This document shows, piece by piece, positions 1-6,994 of a DNA stretch of 64,000 bases (within the stretch, counting starts at the first letter, position 1; the number at the start of each line of letters is the position of its first letter). The notes beneath the pieces are model-generated. The model worked only from the letters and a program-made list of their open reading frames with translations. It was not told where the DNA came from and did no database searches. The DNA lies in NCBI GenBank assembly GCA_963715045.1, contig CAVQRC010000006.1:186001-250000 (forward strand). Direction: 5' to 3'. The position numbers and the translations under genes are program-made. The DNA is from CAVQRC01 sp963715045. Lineage in GTDB: Bacteria > Planctomycetota > Planctomycetia > Pirellulales > Lacipirellulaceae.

Positions 1-283
1 GAAAACGCGTGATCTCTTCGAGCGTGGTTCGGGCATCGTTCGTTGGTGACGTTCGCAGGTCGGCAGCCGATTCTTCGCCGACCAAGCAGATGTCACCCAG
101 GGCCTCACGGAGGCGTCGGGCAACGAGCGCCTGCGCGGCGAAGTCGGCAATCGTGACCGGAGACCGATCCCCTTTCGTGAGAGCCGGTGAAACAAGCTCG
201 CCCTGGATCGTGCGAACCAGCTCGGCCGCCTCGCGGGCGGCTTCGATTGCGATCTCGATTTCAGCAGTTTCGGAAGCAGGCAT
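1..283 (-). CDS. Inositol monophosphatase / 3'(2'),5'-bisphosphate nucleotidase family protein, N-terminal part
   Basis: The first 94 codons of a gene that runs off the left edge. The reverse strand opens with an ATG at 283 and reads MPASETAEIEIAIEAAREAA, then TKGDRSPVTIADFAAQALV and LVGEES. The 'K-DxSPVTxAD' stretch followed by a short helix and 'GEES' is the N-terminal signature of the Mg-dependent, Li-sensitive phosphatase fold (SuhB/CysQ/Hal2 group). The spacing, with K-GDRSPVT rather than the suhB pattern, favours the CysQ/Hal2-like 3'(2'),5'-bisphosphate nucleotidase branch, which removes the sulfate-assimilation by-product PAP. The catalytic DPLDGT motif lies outside the window, so the substrate cannot be fixed. 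A tRNA gene on the same strand lies just upstream. Confidence 0.75.
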   Translation of the reverse strand, partial: MPASETAEIEIAIEAAREAAELVRTIQGELVSPALTKGDRSPVTIADFAAQALVARRLREALGDICLVGEESAADLRTSPTNDARTTLEEITRF

Positions 284-386
284 GAAGTCGAATCTCGGAG
301 AGCGACCGCCTCGAATACGGAGCTTCGCTGGTCGGCGGGCGGGTGAAGCTGGATCGGCGAGGGCGGAGAAGAGATGGCAAGCTGAG

Positions 387-457
387 CTACCCGGCTAGGA
401 CTCGAACCTAGACTAAGGGAGTCAAAGTCCCTGGTGCTGCCATTACACTACCGGGTA
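387..457 (-). tRNA. tRNA-Gln (anticodon TTG)
   Basis: The reverse strand folds into a complete cloverleaf. The acceptor arms are TACCCGG (451-457) and CCGGGTA (388-394). The anticodon stem AGGGA/TCCCT closes the loop CTTTGAC, giving anticodon TTG, which reads CAA. The T arm is CTAGG-TTCGAGT-CCTAG. The U1-A72 first pair and the G73 discriminator (position 387) are normal identity features of bacterial tRNA-Gln. CCA is not encoded. It lies between rex and the nucleotidase-like gene, both on the same strand. Confidence 0.93.
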
Positions 458-488
458 ATGCGGGGTGGGCGGGTAATGCGGGGTGGGT
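453..488. repeat. 18-bp tandem duplication at the tRNA-Gln 5' boundary
   Basis: The unit GGGTAATGCGGGGTGGGC at 453-470 is followed directly by a copy differing only in its last base (471-488). The first copy overlaps the first five bases of the tRNA gene, so the 5' edge of the tRNA is duplicated into its leader. Confidence 0.8.
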
Positions 489-505
489 GACATTCCTCTG
501 GCAGC

Positions 506-1174
506 CTAGCGGGATTCAGGTCGATTGGCAACGGAAAATGAAATCTGTTCCAACTCGATGGCGAGGTCCACGCCCACGGAACTGATGTTTTCTGGCAAGG
601 ACAGCGTGACCGGGGCGAAGTTCACGACTCCCGCAACGCCAGCGGCAACGACTTGCTCTGCCACGGTCTGGGCGGCAACTGCCGGTACCGCGATCATGGC
701 GATTTGAATCCCCTCGCTCGCGACGACGCTTGGCAAATCCGCCATGTGGTGAATAAGCACGCCTTCCACGATCTTGCCGATCGAGGGGCCATCCACGTCG
801 AATGCCGCCTTGAAGTCAAACCCCTGCCGAGCAAAGCCTCGATAGCCCAGCAGCGCCCGTCCCAGGTTACCCACGCCGATCAACGCCACGTTCCAAGTCT
901 GGTCGGTACCGAGGATTCGGCGAATTGCGGTTTGCAGTTCGTCGCACCGATAGCCGATCCCGGGATGTCCAAAATGGCCGAAGTAGGCCAGATCTTTGCG
1001 AACCTGTGCGTCGGTGAAACCGAGCAATTGACCGAGTTGATGAGAACTGGTCGTCTGGTTTCCCGTACGAGCCAGATGCTGCAACTCGCGAAGATAAAGG
1101 CTCAACCTGCCCACGACAGCTTTGGGCACGGTGGCAGGATCGGGGGGTGGGGTCTGACGCTTCGCGGCGCACAT
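506..1174 (-). CDS. rex: Redox-sensing transcriptional repressor Rex
   Basis: A 222-residue protein with the two-domain Rex layout. An N-terminal winged helix (about 22-78) contains SLYLRELQHLA and the recognition region SSHQLGQLLGFTDAQVRKDL. An NAD(H)-binding Rossmann fold follows, with the glycine motif GVGNLG at 100-105 and the acidic FDVD segment after beta-2. In this family NADH binding in the C-terminal domain releases the dimer from DNA, coupling expression of fermentative or respiratory genes to the NADH/NAD ratio. Length is about that of Thermus and Streptomyces Rex. It starts at an ATG at 1174. It is followed by tRNA-Gln and has no obvious target operon next to it. Confidence 0.93.
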   Translation of the reverse strand: MCAAKRQTPPPDPATVPKAVVGRLSLYLRELQHLARTGNQTTSSHQLGQLLGFTDAQVRKDLAYFGHFGHPGIGYRCDELQTAIRRILGTDQTWNVALIGVGNLGRALLGYRGFARQGFDFKAAFDVDGPSIGKIVEGVLIHHMADLPSVVASEGIQIAMIAVPAVAAQTVAEQVVAAGVAGVVNFAPVTLSLPENISSVGVDLAIELEQISFSVANRPESR

Positions 1175-1766
1175 GGGTCCAGGATGAAAGGTGCGGTCAT
1201 GTCCGCCAGCAAGTCAGGTGCTCGGGCCGTCCGAGTCGAGCACTCAGTCCGTCCGCAACCCACATGACAGCGGTCCTCCGCCGGTTGAACTTCCGCTGAT
1301 TCCTCGCAGTCCTGCAACGCGTTACGACAGCAGCGTCGGCGGCCTTGTCTGGCGGGTTCTGAAGAGATTGCCGCCAGCTGTTGCTAGAGCCGGTATCGTA
1401 CTCTAGCGTCCGCGGGTGCCAGGTAGCAAGTCGTTTGCTCTCAGGGGATACCGCTCCCCAGACATCCTCTGCAAGGGAGACGTCTCCCGACCTCCCCTCT
1501 CCGTATCTCCGCATCACGCTGCGTAATCCGAACCCCGATTCACTCGGGATTGGCCCCCGTGGCAATTCGGGTTTGGGGATTGGGGAGCCACGCGTCGACT
1601 GTAAAGACAGCGTGATGTAGGAGCAATGGGTTAACGGCGAAAAATACGCAGACGAGTTAATGTGCGTTGAGTGTATGGGACGACTTAAGAAGAGACGGCC
1701 CTACGTCCGTTTTGACCAGGCCCCCCCCGAGAACTTACGAGAGAAGTACTAAAGGAGGCGAAAGAG
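1175..1766. other. Intergenic stretch: rex upstream region and long leader of the YTV gene
   Basis: About 590 bp without a credible gene; the open frames here lack recognisable sequence and ribosome sites. The last part (about 1630-1766) is less GC-rich and probably carries the promoter of the YTV gene, but I cannot place -35/-10 boxes with confidence. Confidence 0.5.
1751..1758 (+). promoter_or_regulatory. Strong ribosome binding site of the YTV gene
   Basis: AAAGGAGG lies 8 bases before the ATG at 1767, an almost perfect anti-16S match. It is unusually strong for this window, where most genes have weak or no such site, and suggests a highly translated protein. Confidence 0.8.
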
Positions 1767-3917
1767 ATGAGAGCCCTTTTGGGAGTGCCGATTCTCGCCG
1801 CCCTGGCTTTGGCGTTTGCCCCCACGGCAGCTGAAGCCGGATACTGTGGCGCGGCTCGGTATGGTTGCTGTGTCCCGTGTGCAGGCGCGGGAGGTGCGGC
1901 AGCGTGTGAGTGCCACACGGTAATGCGAACTTGTCGCAAAGTCGTGTGGGAGAAGCAGCAGGTAACCTGCTACAAGACCTGCTTCGATCGTGTGCCCGAG
2001 ACAAAGACGGTGAATTGCGTCAAGTACGTCCCGGAAACGCGGTATCGAGACTGTACGTACACGGTGTGCAAACCGGTCATGGAGACCAAGACCCGTACGA
2101 TCAACTACACGGTCTGCAAGCCCGTGTGGGAGACGCGGAGCAAGGACATCCACTACACGGTTTGCAAGCCCGTCTGGGAAACCAAGACGCGGAATTACAC
2201 CGTCTGCAAGCCAGTCTGGGAAACCAAGACCCGCGAGATCCCGTACACGGTCTGCAAGCCCGTTTACGAGACCAAGACGCGGAACTACACCGTGTGCAAG
2301 CCGGTGTGGGAAACCAGGACCCGCGAGATCCCGTACACGGTCTGCAAGCCCGTCTACGAGACCAAGACGCGGACCTACACGGTGTGCAAGCCGGTGTGGG
2401 AAACCAAGACCCGCGAAATCCCGTACACGGTCTGCAAGCCCGTTTACGAGACCAAGACGCGGACCTACACGGTGTGCAAGCCGGTGTGGGAAACCAAGAC
2501 CCGCACGTACACGGTCTGCAAGCCGGTGTGGGAAACCAAGACGCGTGAGATTCCTTACACGGTTCGCAAACCGGTGTGGGAAACCAAGACCCGCGAAATC
2601 CCGTACACGGTCTGCAAGCCCGTCTACGAGACCAAGACGCGGACCTACACGGTGTGCAAGCCGGTGTGGGAAACCAAGACCCGCGAAATCCCGTACACGG
2701 TCTGCAAGCCCGTTTACGAGACCAAGACGCGGAACTATACCGTCTGCAAGCCAGTGTGGGAAACGCGGAGTCGCGACATCACCTACACGGTCTGCAAGCC
2801 CGTCTGGGAAACCAAGACGCGGACCTACACGGTGTGCAAGCCGGTGTGGGAAACCAAGAGTCGCGACGTAACTTACTACGTCCGCAAGGCAGTTCCTTAC
2901 ACGAAAACGGTCATGGTCAACTCTGGCCATTGGGAAACTCAGAGTTACGAGGTCCCCGGCCCGGTCGTGACGCGGACTGTTCGCTCACCAGGCACTTGGG
3001 TCTGGGACGCGTCTCGCTGCTGCTGTGTGTACTGCCCCGGTTCGTGCTGCAAAGTGCAGTGCCAGTGCCCGCCACGGACCTGCTGCAAGCGGGTCTGGGT
3101 TCCTGAGTGCTGTGAAAAGACCGTCAACTGCGTTCGCTACGAGTGCCAGCCCTGCACCAAGACCTGCACCTACAAGGTCTGCACGATGGTGCCCGAGCAG
3201 CGGACGTGCGAGTACAAGGTCTGTCGCATGGTGCCCGAGCAACGCGTTCGCACCTGCACCTACAAGGTCTGCAAGATGGTCCCCGAGCAGAAGACCTGCA
3301 CCTACCAGGTCTGCCGCATGGTGCCCGAGCAACGTGTTCGCACCTGCACCTACAAGGTCTGCAAGATGGTCCCCGAGCAGAAGACCTGCACCTACCAGGT
3401 CTGCCGCATGGTGCCCGAGCAACGTGTTCGCACCTGCACCTACAAGGTGTGCCACATGGAATGCGAACAACGTGTTCGCACCTGCTGCTACAAGGTGTGC
3501 CACATGGTGCCCGAAGAGCGGACCTGCACCTACAAGGTCTGCAAGATGGTTCCCGAGCAGAAGACCTGCAACTACCAGGTCTGCCGCATGGTGCCCGAAC
3601 AACGCGTTCGGACCTGCACCTACAAGGTCTGCAAAATGGTGCCCGAGCAGCGGACTTGCAACTACCAGGTCTGCCGCATGGTGCCCGAGCAACGCGTAAG
3701 GACCTGCACCTACAAGGTCTGCAAGATGGTGCCCGAGCAGAAGACCTGCACCTATCAGGTCTGCCGCATGGTCCCTGAGCAACGCGTAAGGACCTGCTGC
3801 TACAAGGTGTGCCACTATGGTTCCCGAGCAGAAGACCTGCACCTACAAGGTGTGCCGCATGGTTCCCGAGCAATGTGTTCGGACCTGCACCTACAAGGTC
3901 TGCCGCATGGTTCCTGA
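1767..3917 (+). CDS. YTV-repeat cysteine-rich secreted protein (main reading frame)
   Basis: Starts with a clear signal peptide (MRALLGVPILAALALAFAPT, cleavage near AEA-G) behind a strong ribosome site. The mature part is almost entirely repeats. The first half carries about 20 copies of a 13-16 residue unit YTVCKPVWETKTR, alternating with IPYTVCKPVYETKTR. A Cys-rich hinge (about residues 410-450, with CCCVYCPGSCCKVQCQCPP) leads to a second module with units such as CTYKVCKMVPEQ and RVRTC. This is the YTV domain family known from Rhodopirellula and relatives, thought to belong to the proteinaceous, disulfide-linked planctomycete envelope. Nearly every unit has one Cys, so extensive cross-linking is likely (inference). 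The frame breaks at one extra base, T3816 (CAC-T-ATG); the repeat continues in the next frame to 4179. Confidence 0.88.
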   Translation: MRALLGVPILAALALAFAPTAAEAGYCGAARYGCCVPCAGAGGAAACECHTVMRTCRKVVWEKQQVTCYKTCFDRVPETKTVNCVKYVPETRYRDCTYTVCKPVMETKTRTINYTVCKPVWETRSKDIHYTVCKPVWETKTRNYTVCKPVWETKTREIPYTVCKPVYETKTRNYTVCKPVWETRTREIPYTVCKPVYETKTRTYTVCKPVWETKTREIPYTVCKPVYETKTRTYTVCKPVWETKTRTYTVCKPVWETKTREIPYTVRKPVWETKTREIPYTVCKPVYETKTRTYTVCKPVWETKTREIPYTVCKPVYETKTRNYTVCKPVWETRSRDITYTVCKPVWETKTRTYTVCKPVWETKSRDVTYYVRKAVPYTKTVMVNSGHWETQSYEVPGPVVTRTVRSPGTWVWDASRCCCVYCPGSCCKVQCQCPPRTCCKRVWVPECCEKTVNCVRYECQPCTKTCTYKVCTMVPEQRTCEYKVCRMVPEQRVRTCTYKVCKMVPEQKTCTYQVCRMVPEQRVRTCTYKVCKMVPEQKTCTYQVCRMVPEQRVRTCTYKVCHMECEQRVRTCCYKVCHMVPEERTCTYKVCKMVPEQKTCNYQVCRMVPEQRVRTCTYKVCKMVPEQRTCNYQVCRMVPEQRVRTCTYKVCKMVPEQKTCTYQVCRMVPEQRVRTCCYKVCHYGSRAEDLHLQGVPHGSRAMCSDLHLQGLPHGS

Positions 3918-4179
3918 AACCCGGACCAAGACCTGCACGTACAACGTGTGCAAAATGGTTCCGGAAACGTGCACCAAGCAGGTCGCCTACACGGTCTGCA
4001 AGCCCGTGCACTACACCAAGGAAGTTCAGTGCTGCCGCCTGGTCGCGAAGAAAGTGCCCTACACGGTCACTCGCTGCGTGCCCAAGGTCGTCTGCCAGCA
4101 GGTTCCGGTAAAGGTGTGCTGCCCGGTCGATCCGTGCTGCGGAGCGGCTGCTGAACCCTCCTGCGGTTGCGGCGGTTAA
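3817..4179 (+). CDS. YTV-repeat protein, C-terminal continuation after +1 frameshift
   Basis: Reads MVPEQKTCTYKVCRMVPEQ and more of the same units, so it is the tail of the gene starting at 1767, not a separate gene. It closes with YTVCKPVHYTKEVQCCR, a short non-repeat segment, and a Cys/Gly-rich end. Removing T3816 fuses both parts into one protein of about 804 residues. The 3' end is followed by a strong terminator at 4278. I expect one intact gene with a sequencing error, though slippage in the repeat or a true frameshift is possible. Confidence 0.8.
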   Translation: MVPEQKTCTYKVCRMVPEQCVRTCTYKVCRMVPETRTKTCTYNVCKMVPETCTKQVAYTVCKPVHYTKEVQCCRLVAKKVPYTVTRCVPKVVCQQVPVKVCCPVDPCCGAAAEPSCGCGG

Positions 4180-4277
4180 CCAACCATCGCGACTGATGTG
4201 AGGTAATTTAAGAGAACGTGCCGAGGCACGAAGCCACGCTTCCCTCGTAAGGGAGCCGGCCTGGTCAACACTCTCGC

Positions 4278-4315
4278 AGGCGGTTCGACTCGCATTGAGT
4301 CGAGCCGCCTTTTTT
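4278..4315 (+). terminator. Rho-independent terminator of the YTV gene
   Basis: A 14-bp stem, AGGCGGTTCGACTC (4278-4291) with GAGTCGAGCCGCCT (4297-4310), contains a single T-G wobble. The loop is 5 bases and is followed by TTTTT. It lies 98 bases after the stop of the YTV gene. Confidence 0.9.
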
Positions 4316-4550
4316 CGTGAACTGCGGGCGTCGGCAGGCAATCTGGCTCTGAGTTGTTCGCGAATGCCTCGACAGGCGATAGAATGCGGGCCTGCCGTCG
4401 CCCCATCGCCGAACCAGACTCCTCATGTTTCGCGGCGGCAACGCGGTCCGCCGTGACACCCGGAGTTGCCCTCTTTCGACAAATCCCTGCTTGACAGGTC
4501 GACCGGCCTGGTCGACACCGACCGAAGTGACCCGTTTGGATCAGGAGAGC

Positions 4551-5588
4551 ATGTTCATGTTAAGTTCCACCTCCAGGGCAGGTCATTCCGCGTTCACGCT
4601 CGTCGAGCTGCTCGTCGTGATCGCGATCATCGGCATTCTCGTGGCACTCCTCTTGCCGGCAGTCCAGTCGGCCCGGGAATCCGCCCGCCGCACGCAGTGT
4701 GCCAATCATCTCCGCCAGATTTCGCTGGCACTGCACAACTACAACTCGGCCCAGGGCGCGTTTCCGTCCGGTTCCCGATCGCACTCGCTCGAGAACCGCT
4801 GGATCTGGGGACACAGTTGGGCCGTCGCGATGTTGCCGTATTGTGAAGAAGGAACGCTCTATGACGAACTCGACCTGGTCGGAACCCACAGCCAGCAGGC
4901 GAATCTCCCGCACACCGGTTTGATCTATGAGAACAGCGCCGCGGCATTCAATACGTATAACGGGAAAAAGGTCGATGGACTGATCCTCCCGGTACTGATC
5001 TGCCCGTCCTCGCCACTCGATCCGCTGGGATTGCAGGGGGCGACCATCCCCTCGATCGGCGCGTGTTCTCCGATGTACACGGCCATCACCGGCGCGATCG
5101 ATCACCCTTCGGCCGTCGACAAGGACAATCGATCCGATCCGCATCGCACCCGCGGGATCCAGTCCCGGGGAGGCGTCCTGCTGGCGAACGAGTTCGTGAC
5201 ATTGGGTCGCATTACGGACGGCTCGAGCAACACGATCCTTCTCGGCGAACAGTCCGATTTCTGCTACACGGATACGGGCGAGCCGGTCAATTGCCGCAGC
5301 GACTTCTTTCATTCGTTCATGATGGGCGCAACTCCCGAAGCGCATCCGGACGACCGGTGGTTCAATACCACGACCGTCCGCTACAAGATCAATCACAAGG
5401 CCTGGAATTCATCGGGCGTGGGCGATCAGTACTATGGCTGCAATCGGCCCATTCAGTCGGCACACCCGGCGGGTGCGATGGTGGCGATGGGCGACGGGTC
5501 GGTGCGATTGCTCGCCGATTCGCTCGAGCTGCAGACGCTGTTCGATCTCTCTAACCGCGACGATGGAAGGTTTCCGGAGTTTCCGTAA
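4551..5588 (+). CDS. DUF1559 domain protein with type IV pilin-like N-terminal signal
   Basis: A 345-residue protein. Residues 15-19 are FTLVE, followed by a hydrophobic helix (LLVVIAIIGILVALLLPAVQ) and SARESARR, the class III prepilin signal cleaved and methylated by PilD. The remainder is the H-X9-DG/DUF1559 domain, hugely expanded in planctomycetes. It includes NTYNGKKVDGLILPVLICPS and near the C-terminus GAMVAMGDGSVRLLADS, the 'DGSVR' hallmark. The true role of the family is unknown; a pseudopilin-like surface or secretion role is inferred. I chose the ATG at 4551 because AGGAG lies 5-9 bases upstream. A longer frame from 4425 adds 42 residues that do not look like a pilin leader. The stop overlaps the start of the next gene. 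Confidence 0.87.
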   Translation: MFMLSSTSRAGHSAFTLVELLVVIAIIGILVALLLPAVQSARESARRTQCANHLRQISLALHNYNSAQGAFPSGSRSHSLENRWIWGHSWAVAMLPYCEEGTLYDELDLVGTHSQQANLPHTGLIYENSAAAFNTYNGKKVDGLILPVLICPSSPLDPLGLQGATIPSIGACSPMYTAITGAIDHPSAVDKDNRSDPHRTRGIQSRGGVLLANEFVTLGRITDGSSNTILLGEQSDFCYTDTGEPVNCRSDFFHSFMMGATPEAHPDDRWFNTTTVRYKINHKAWNSSGVGDQYYGCNRPIQSAHPAGAMVAMGDGSVRLLADSLELQTLFDLSNRDDGRFPEFP

Positions 5589-6130
5589 TGGCTGGCACGA
5601 CAACGACCCGTTGGCGAACTACGGTTCCACCGTCTGGTACGTGCCACGGGAAACAACCGGCGACGGTCGATGGCATGACGCATCGAGTCGGTCGCTGGTG
5701 TCCGCAGTCCGGGCAGCGGCAACGCATGCTGGCCGCGATCCTGGTCGTGGCGTCAGCCGGTTGTGGCAGTTCTCCCGAACTGGGGCAAGTTACCGGGTTG
5801 GTTCGCTTCGGATCGTCGCCTGTGACGAACGGGACGGTGGTCTTCGAGAACCGCGAGTTGGGCATCTCGGTGCGTGCGAATCTGGATGCCGAGGGACGGT
5901 ACCACGTGCAGACGTACGATCGAGACGGGCTGCCGCCAGGCGAATATCAGGTCGCCGTGACGCCGACCCGCATCGGCAGCGGGGAGTCTCCGTTTGTCGG
6001 CGGTGCCCAGGAATCGGCACCGTCCCCATCAGGTCCGACGATTCCGGACAAATACCACCGCGTGAAGACCAGCGAGCTGGTCGTCGTGGTGCAAGCAGGC
6101 CCGAACGTGGCCGACTTGAATCTTCAGTAA
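5588..6130 (+). CDS. Small lipoprotein with transthyretin-like/carboxypeptidase-regulatory fold
   Basis: Up to 180 residues. The hydrophobic segment MLAAILVVASAGC ends in a lipobox-like SAGC, so the mature protein probably starts at that Cys. It is followed by GSSPELGQVTGLVRFGSSPV, TNGTVVFENRELG and DGLPPGEYQVAVTPTRIGSG. The V(T)G-V-F-P-GTV and GEY-V-V pattern is typical of the small beta-sandwich lipoproteins found next to DUF1559 genes in planctomycetes. The ATG at 5588 overlaps the upstream stop by one base (TAATG), which suggests translational coupling, but the ATGs at 5675 or 5726 give a more normal lipoprotein signal. Function unknown; probably a surface partner of the DUF1559 protein. 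Confidence 0.75.
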   Translation: MAGTTTTRWRTTVPPSGTCHGKQPATVDGMTHRVGRWCPQSGQRQRMLAAILVVASAGCGSSPELGQVTGLVRFGSSPVTNGTVVFENRELGISVRANLDAEGRYHVQTYDRDGLPPGEYQVAVTPTRIGSGESPFVGGAQESAPSPSGPTIPDKYHRVKTSELVVVVQAGPNVADLNLQ

Positions 6131-6257
6131 CCGGTCGGATGGAGTACGGCCGCCGCCGTGATTCCTATCTACCGTTGGTGCACCGACCGACTGCGGGCAG
6201 CCTTGCCCCACGACGCGGCCGCAAATAGGAGTTGCCGCGGACCTGCGAGATCGCCGG

Positions 6258-6848
6258 TCATGCATCGCCGCCCGGTTGCCGGCGGCGGAGCATCACGCTC
6301 AGGGCGACGAAGTCGTACAACGCGTGGGCAATGATCGGGGGGACGAGGCTTTCGGTCCACCAGGCGAGCACCCCCAGATACAGGCCCACCCCCGCCGCGA
6401 GGAGGAGATACGTCACGCTCAGAGCATGCACCAGACCGAACAGGAGACTGCTGCCGGCGATCGCGATCCAGGGGTTCGTCCAGCGAACAAGCAACCCCTG
6501 AATCGTGCCGCGAAACAGCAATTCCTCGCCCCATCCCGCCGCCAGGGCAACGAGTCCGACGTCGAGCGACGATTGGCGGACGAACAGTTGTCCGGAAATT
6601 CGGCGAACTTTCACTCTCAGCCGCACAATCGGTCGAAATCGAGAGATCATCAGCCAACTGAGCAACAGGAGCATCGGGATGGTCCCCAGCAGCCCCCAGC
6701 CGACGAGCAGCCAGCGGAATTCGAGCGCCGTGGTGAGTTGTAGCCGGAACGGCCAGGCAGCCAGCAACGCCAGCAGACCCAGGCCGACTTCGAAGGCCAG
6801 GGCCGTATGCAGGTGAAGGGGCGGCGGGTCCGTTCTTGACGCGTTCAA
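6258..6848 (-). CDS. CPBP-family intramembrane metalloprotease
   Basis: A 196-residue membrane protein with several hydrophobic spans (ALAFEVGLGLLALLAAW; LLGTIPMLLLLSWLMI). It carries the three motifs of the CAAX-protease/bacteriocin-processing (Abi/CPBP) family: EELLFRG, then FGLVHAL, then HALYDFV. The Glu pair and the His residues form the presumed metal site inside the membrane. Substrate is unknown; bacterial members are linked to prenyl-protein or peptide processing. The start is a TTG at 6848; no ATG exists before the first motif except internal ones, so the exact N-terminus is uncertain. It is transcribed away from ppdK. Confidence 0.85.
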   Translation of the reverse strand: MNASRTDPPPLHLHTALAFEVGLGLLALLAAWPFRLQLTTALEFRWLLVGWGLLGTIPMLLLLSWLMISRFRPIVRLRVKVRRISGQLFVRQSSLDVGLVALAAGWGEELLFRGTIQGLLVRWTNPWIAIAGSSLLFGLVHALSVTYLLLAAGVGLYLGVLAWWTESLVPPIIAHALYDFVALSVMLRRRQPGGDA

Positions 6849-6994
6849 GCTGTCCGATACACTAGCGGGTTCTATTTCCAGCGGCTACCAGGCCCTCTTA
6901 CGCACTTTCTCTAAGCTGCCTCGAGGCAATCAGGTCTCGCGGGTTGTCAGCTTGGTGTACACATACGGGCACTTCCCAAAGGATCGAATCAGTA

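Noticed and set aside
1749..2930. Antisense repeat protein opposite the YTV gene (LGFPHRLADRV units)
   Set aside because: The repeats are only the complement of the YTV units; no signal peptide, start or ribosome site.
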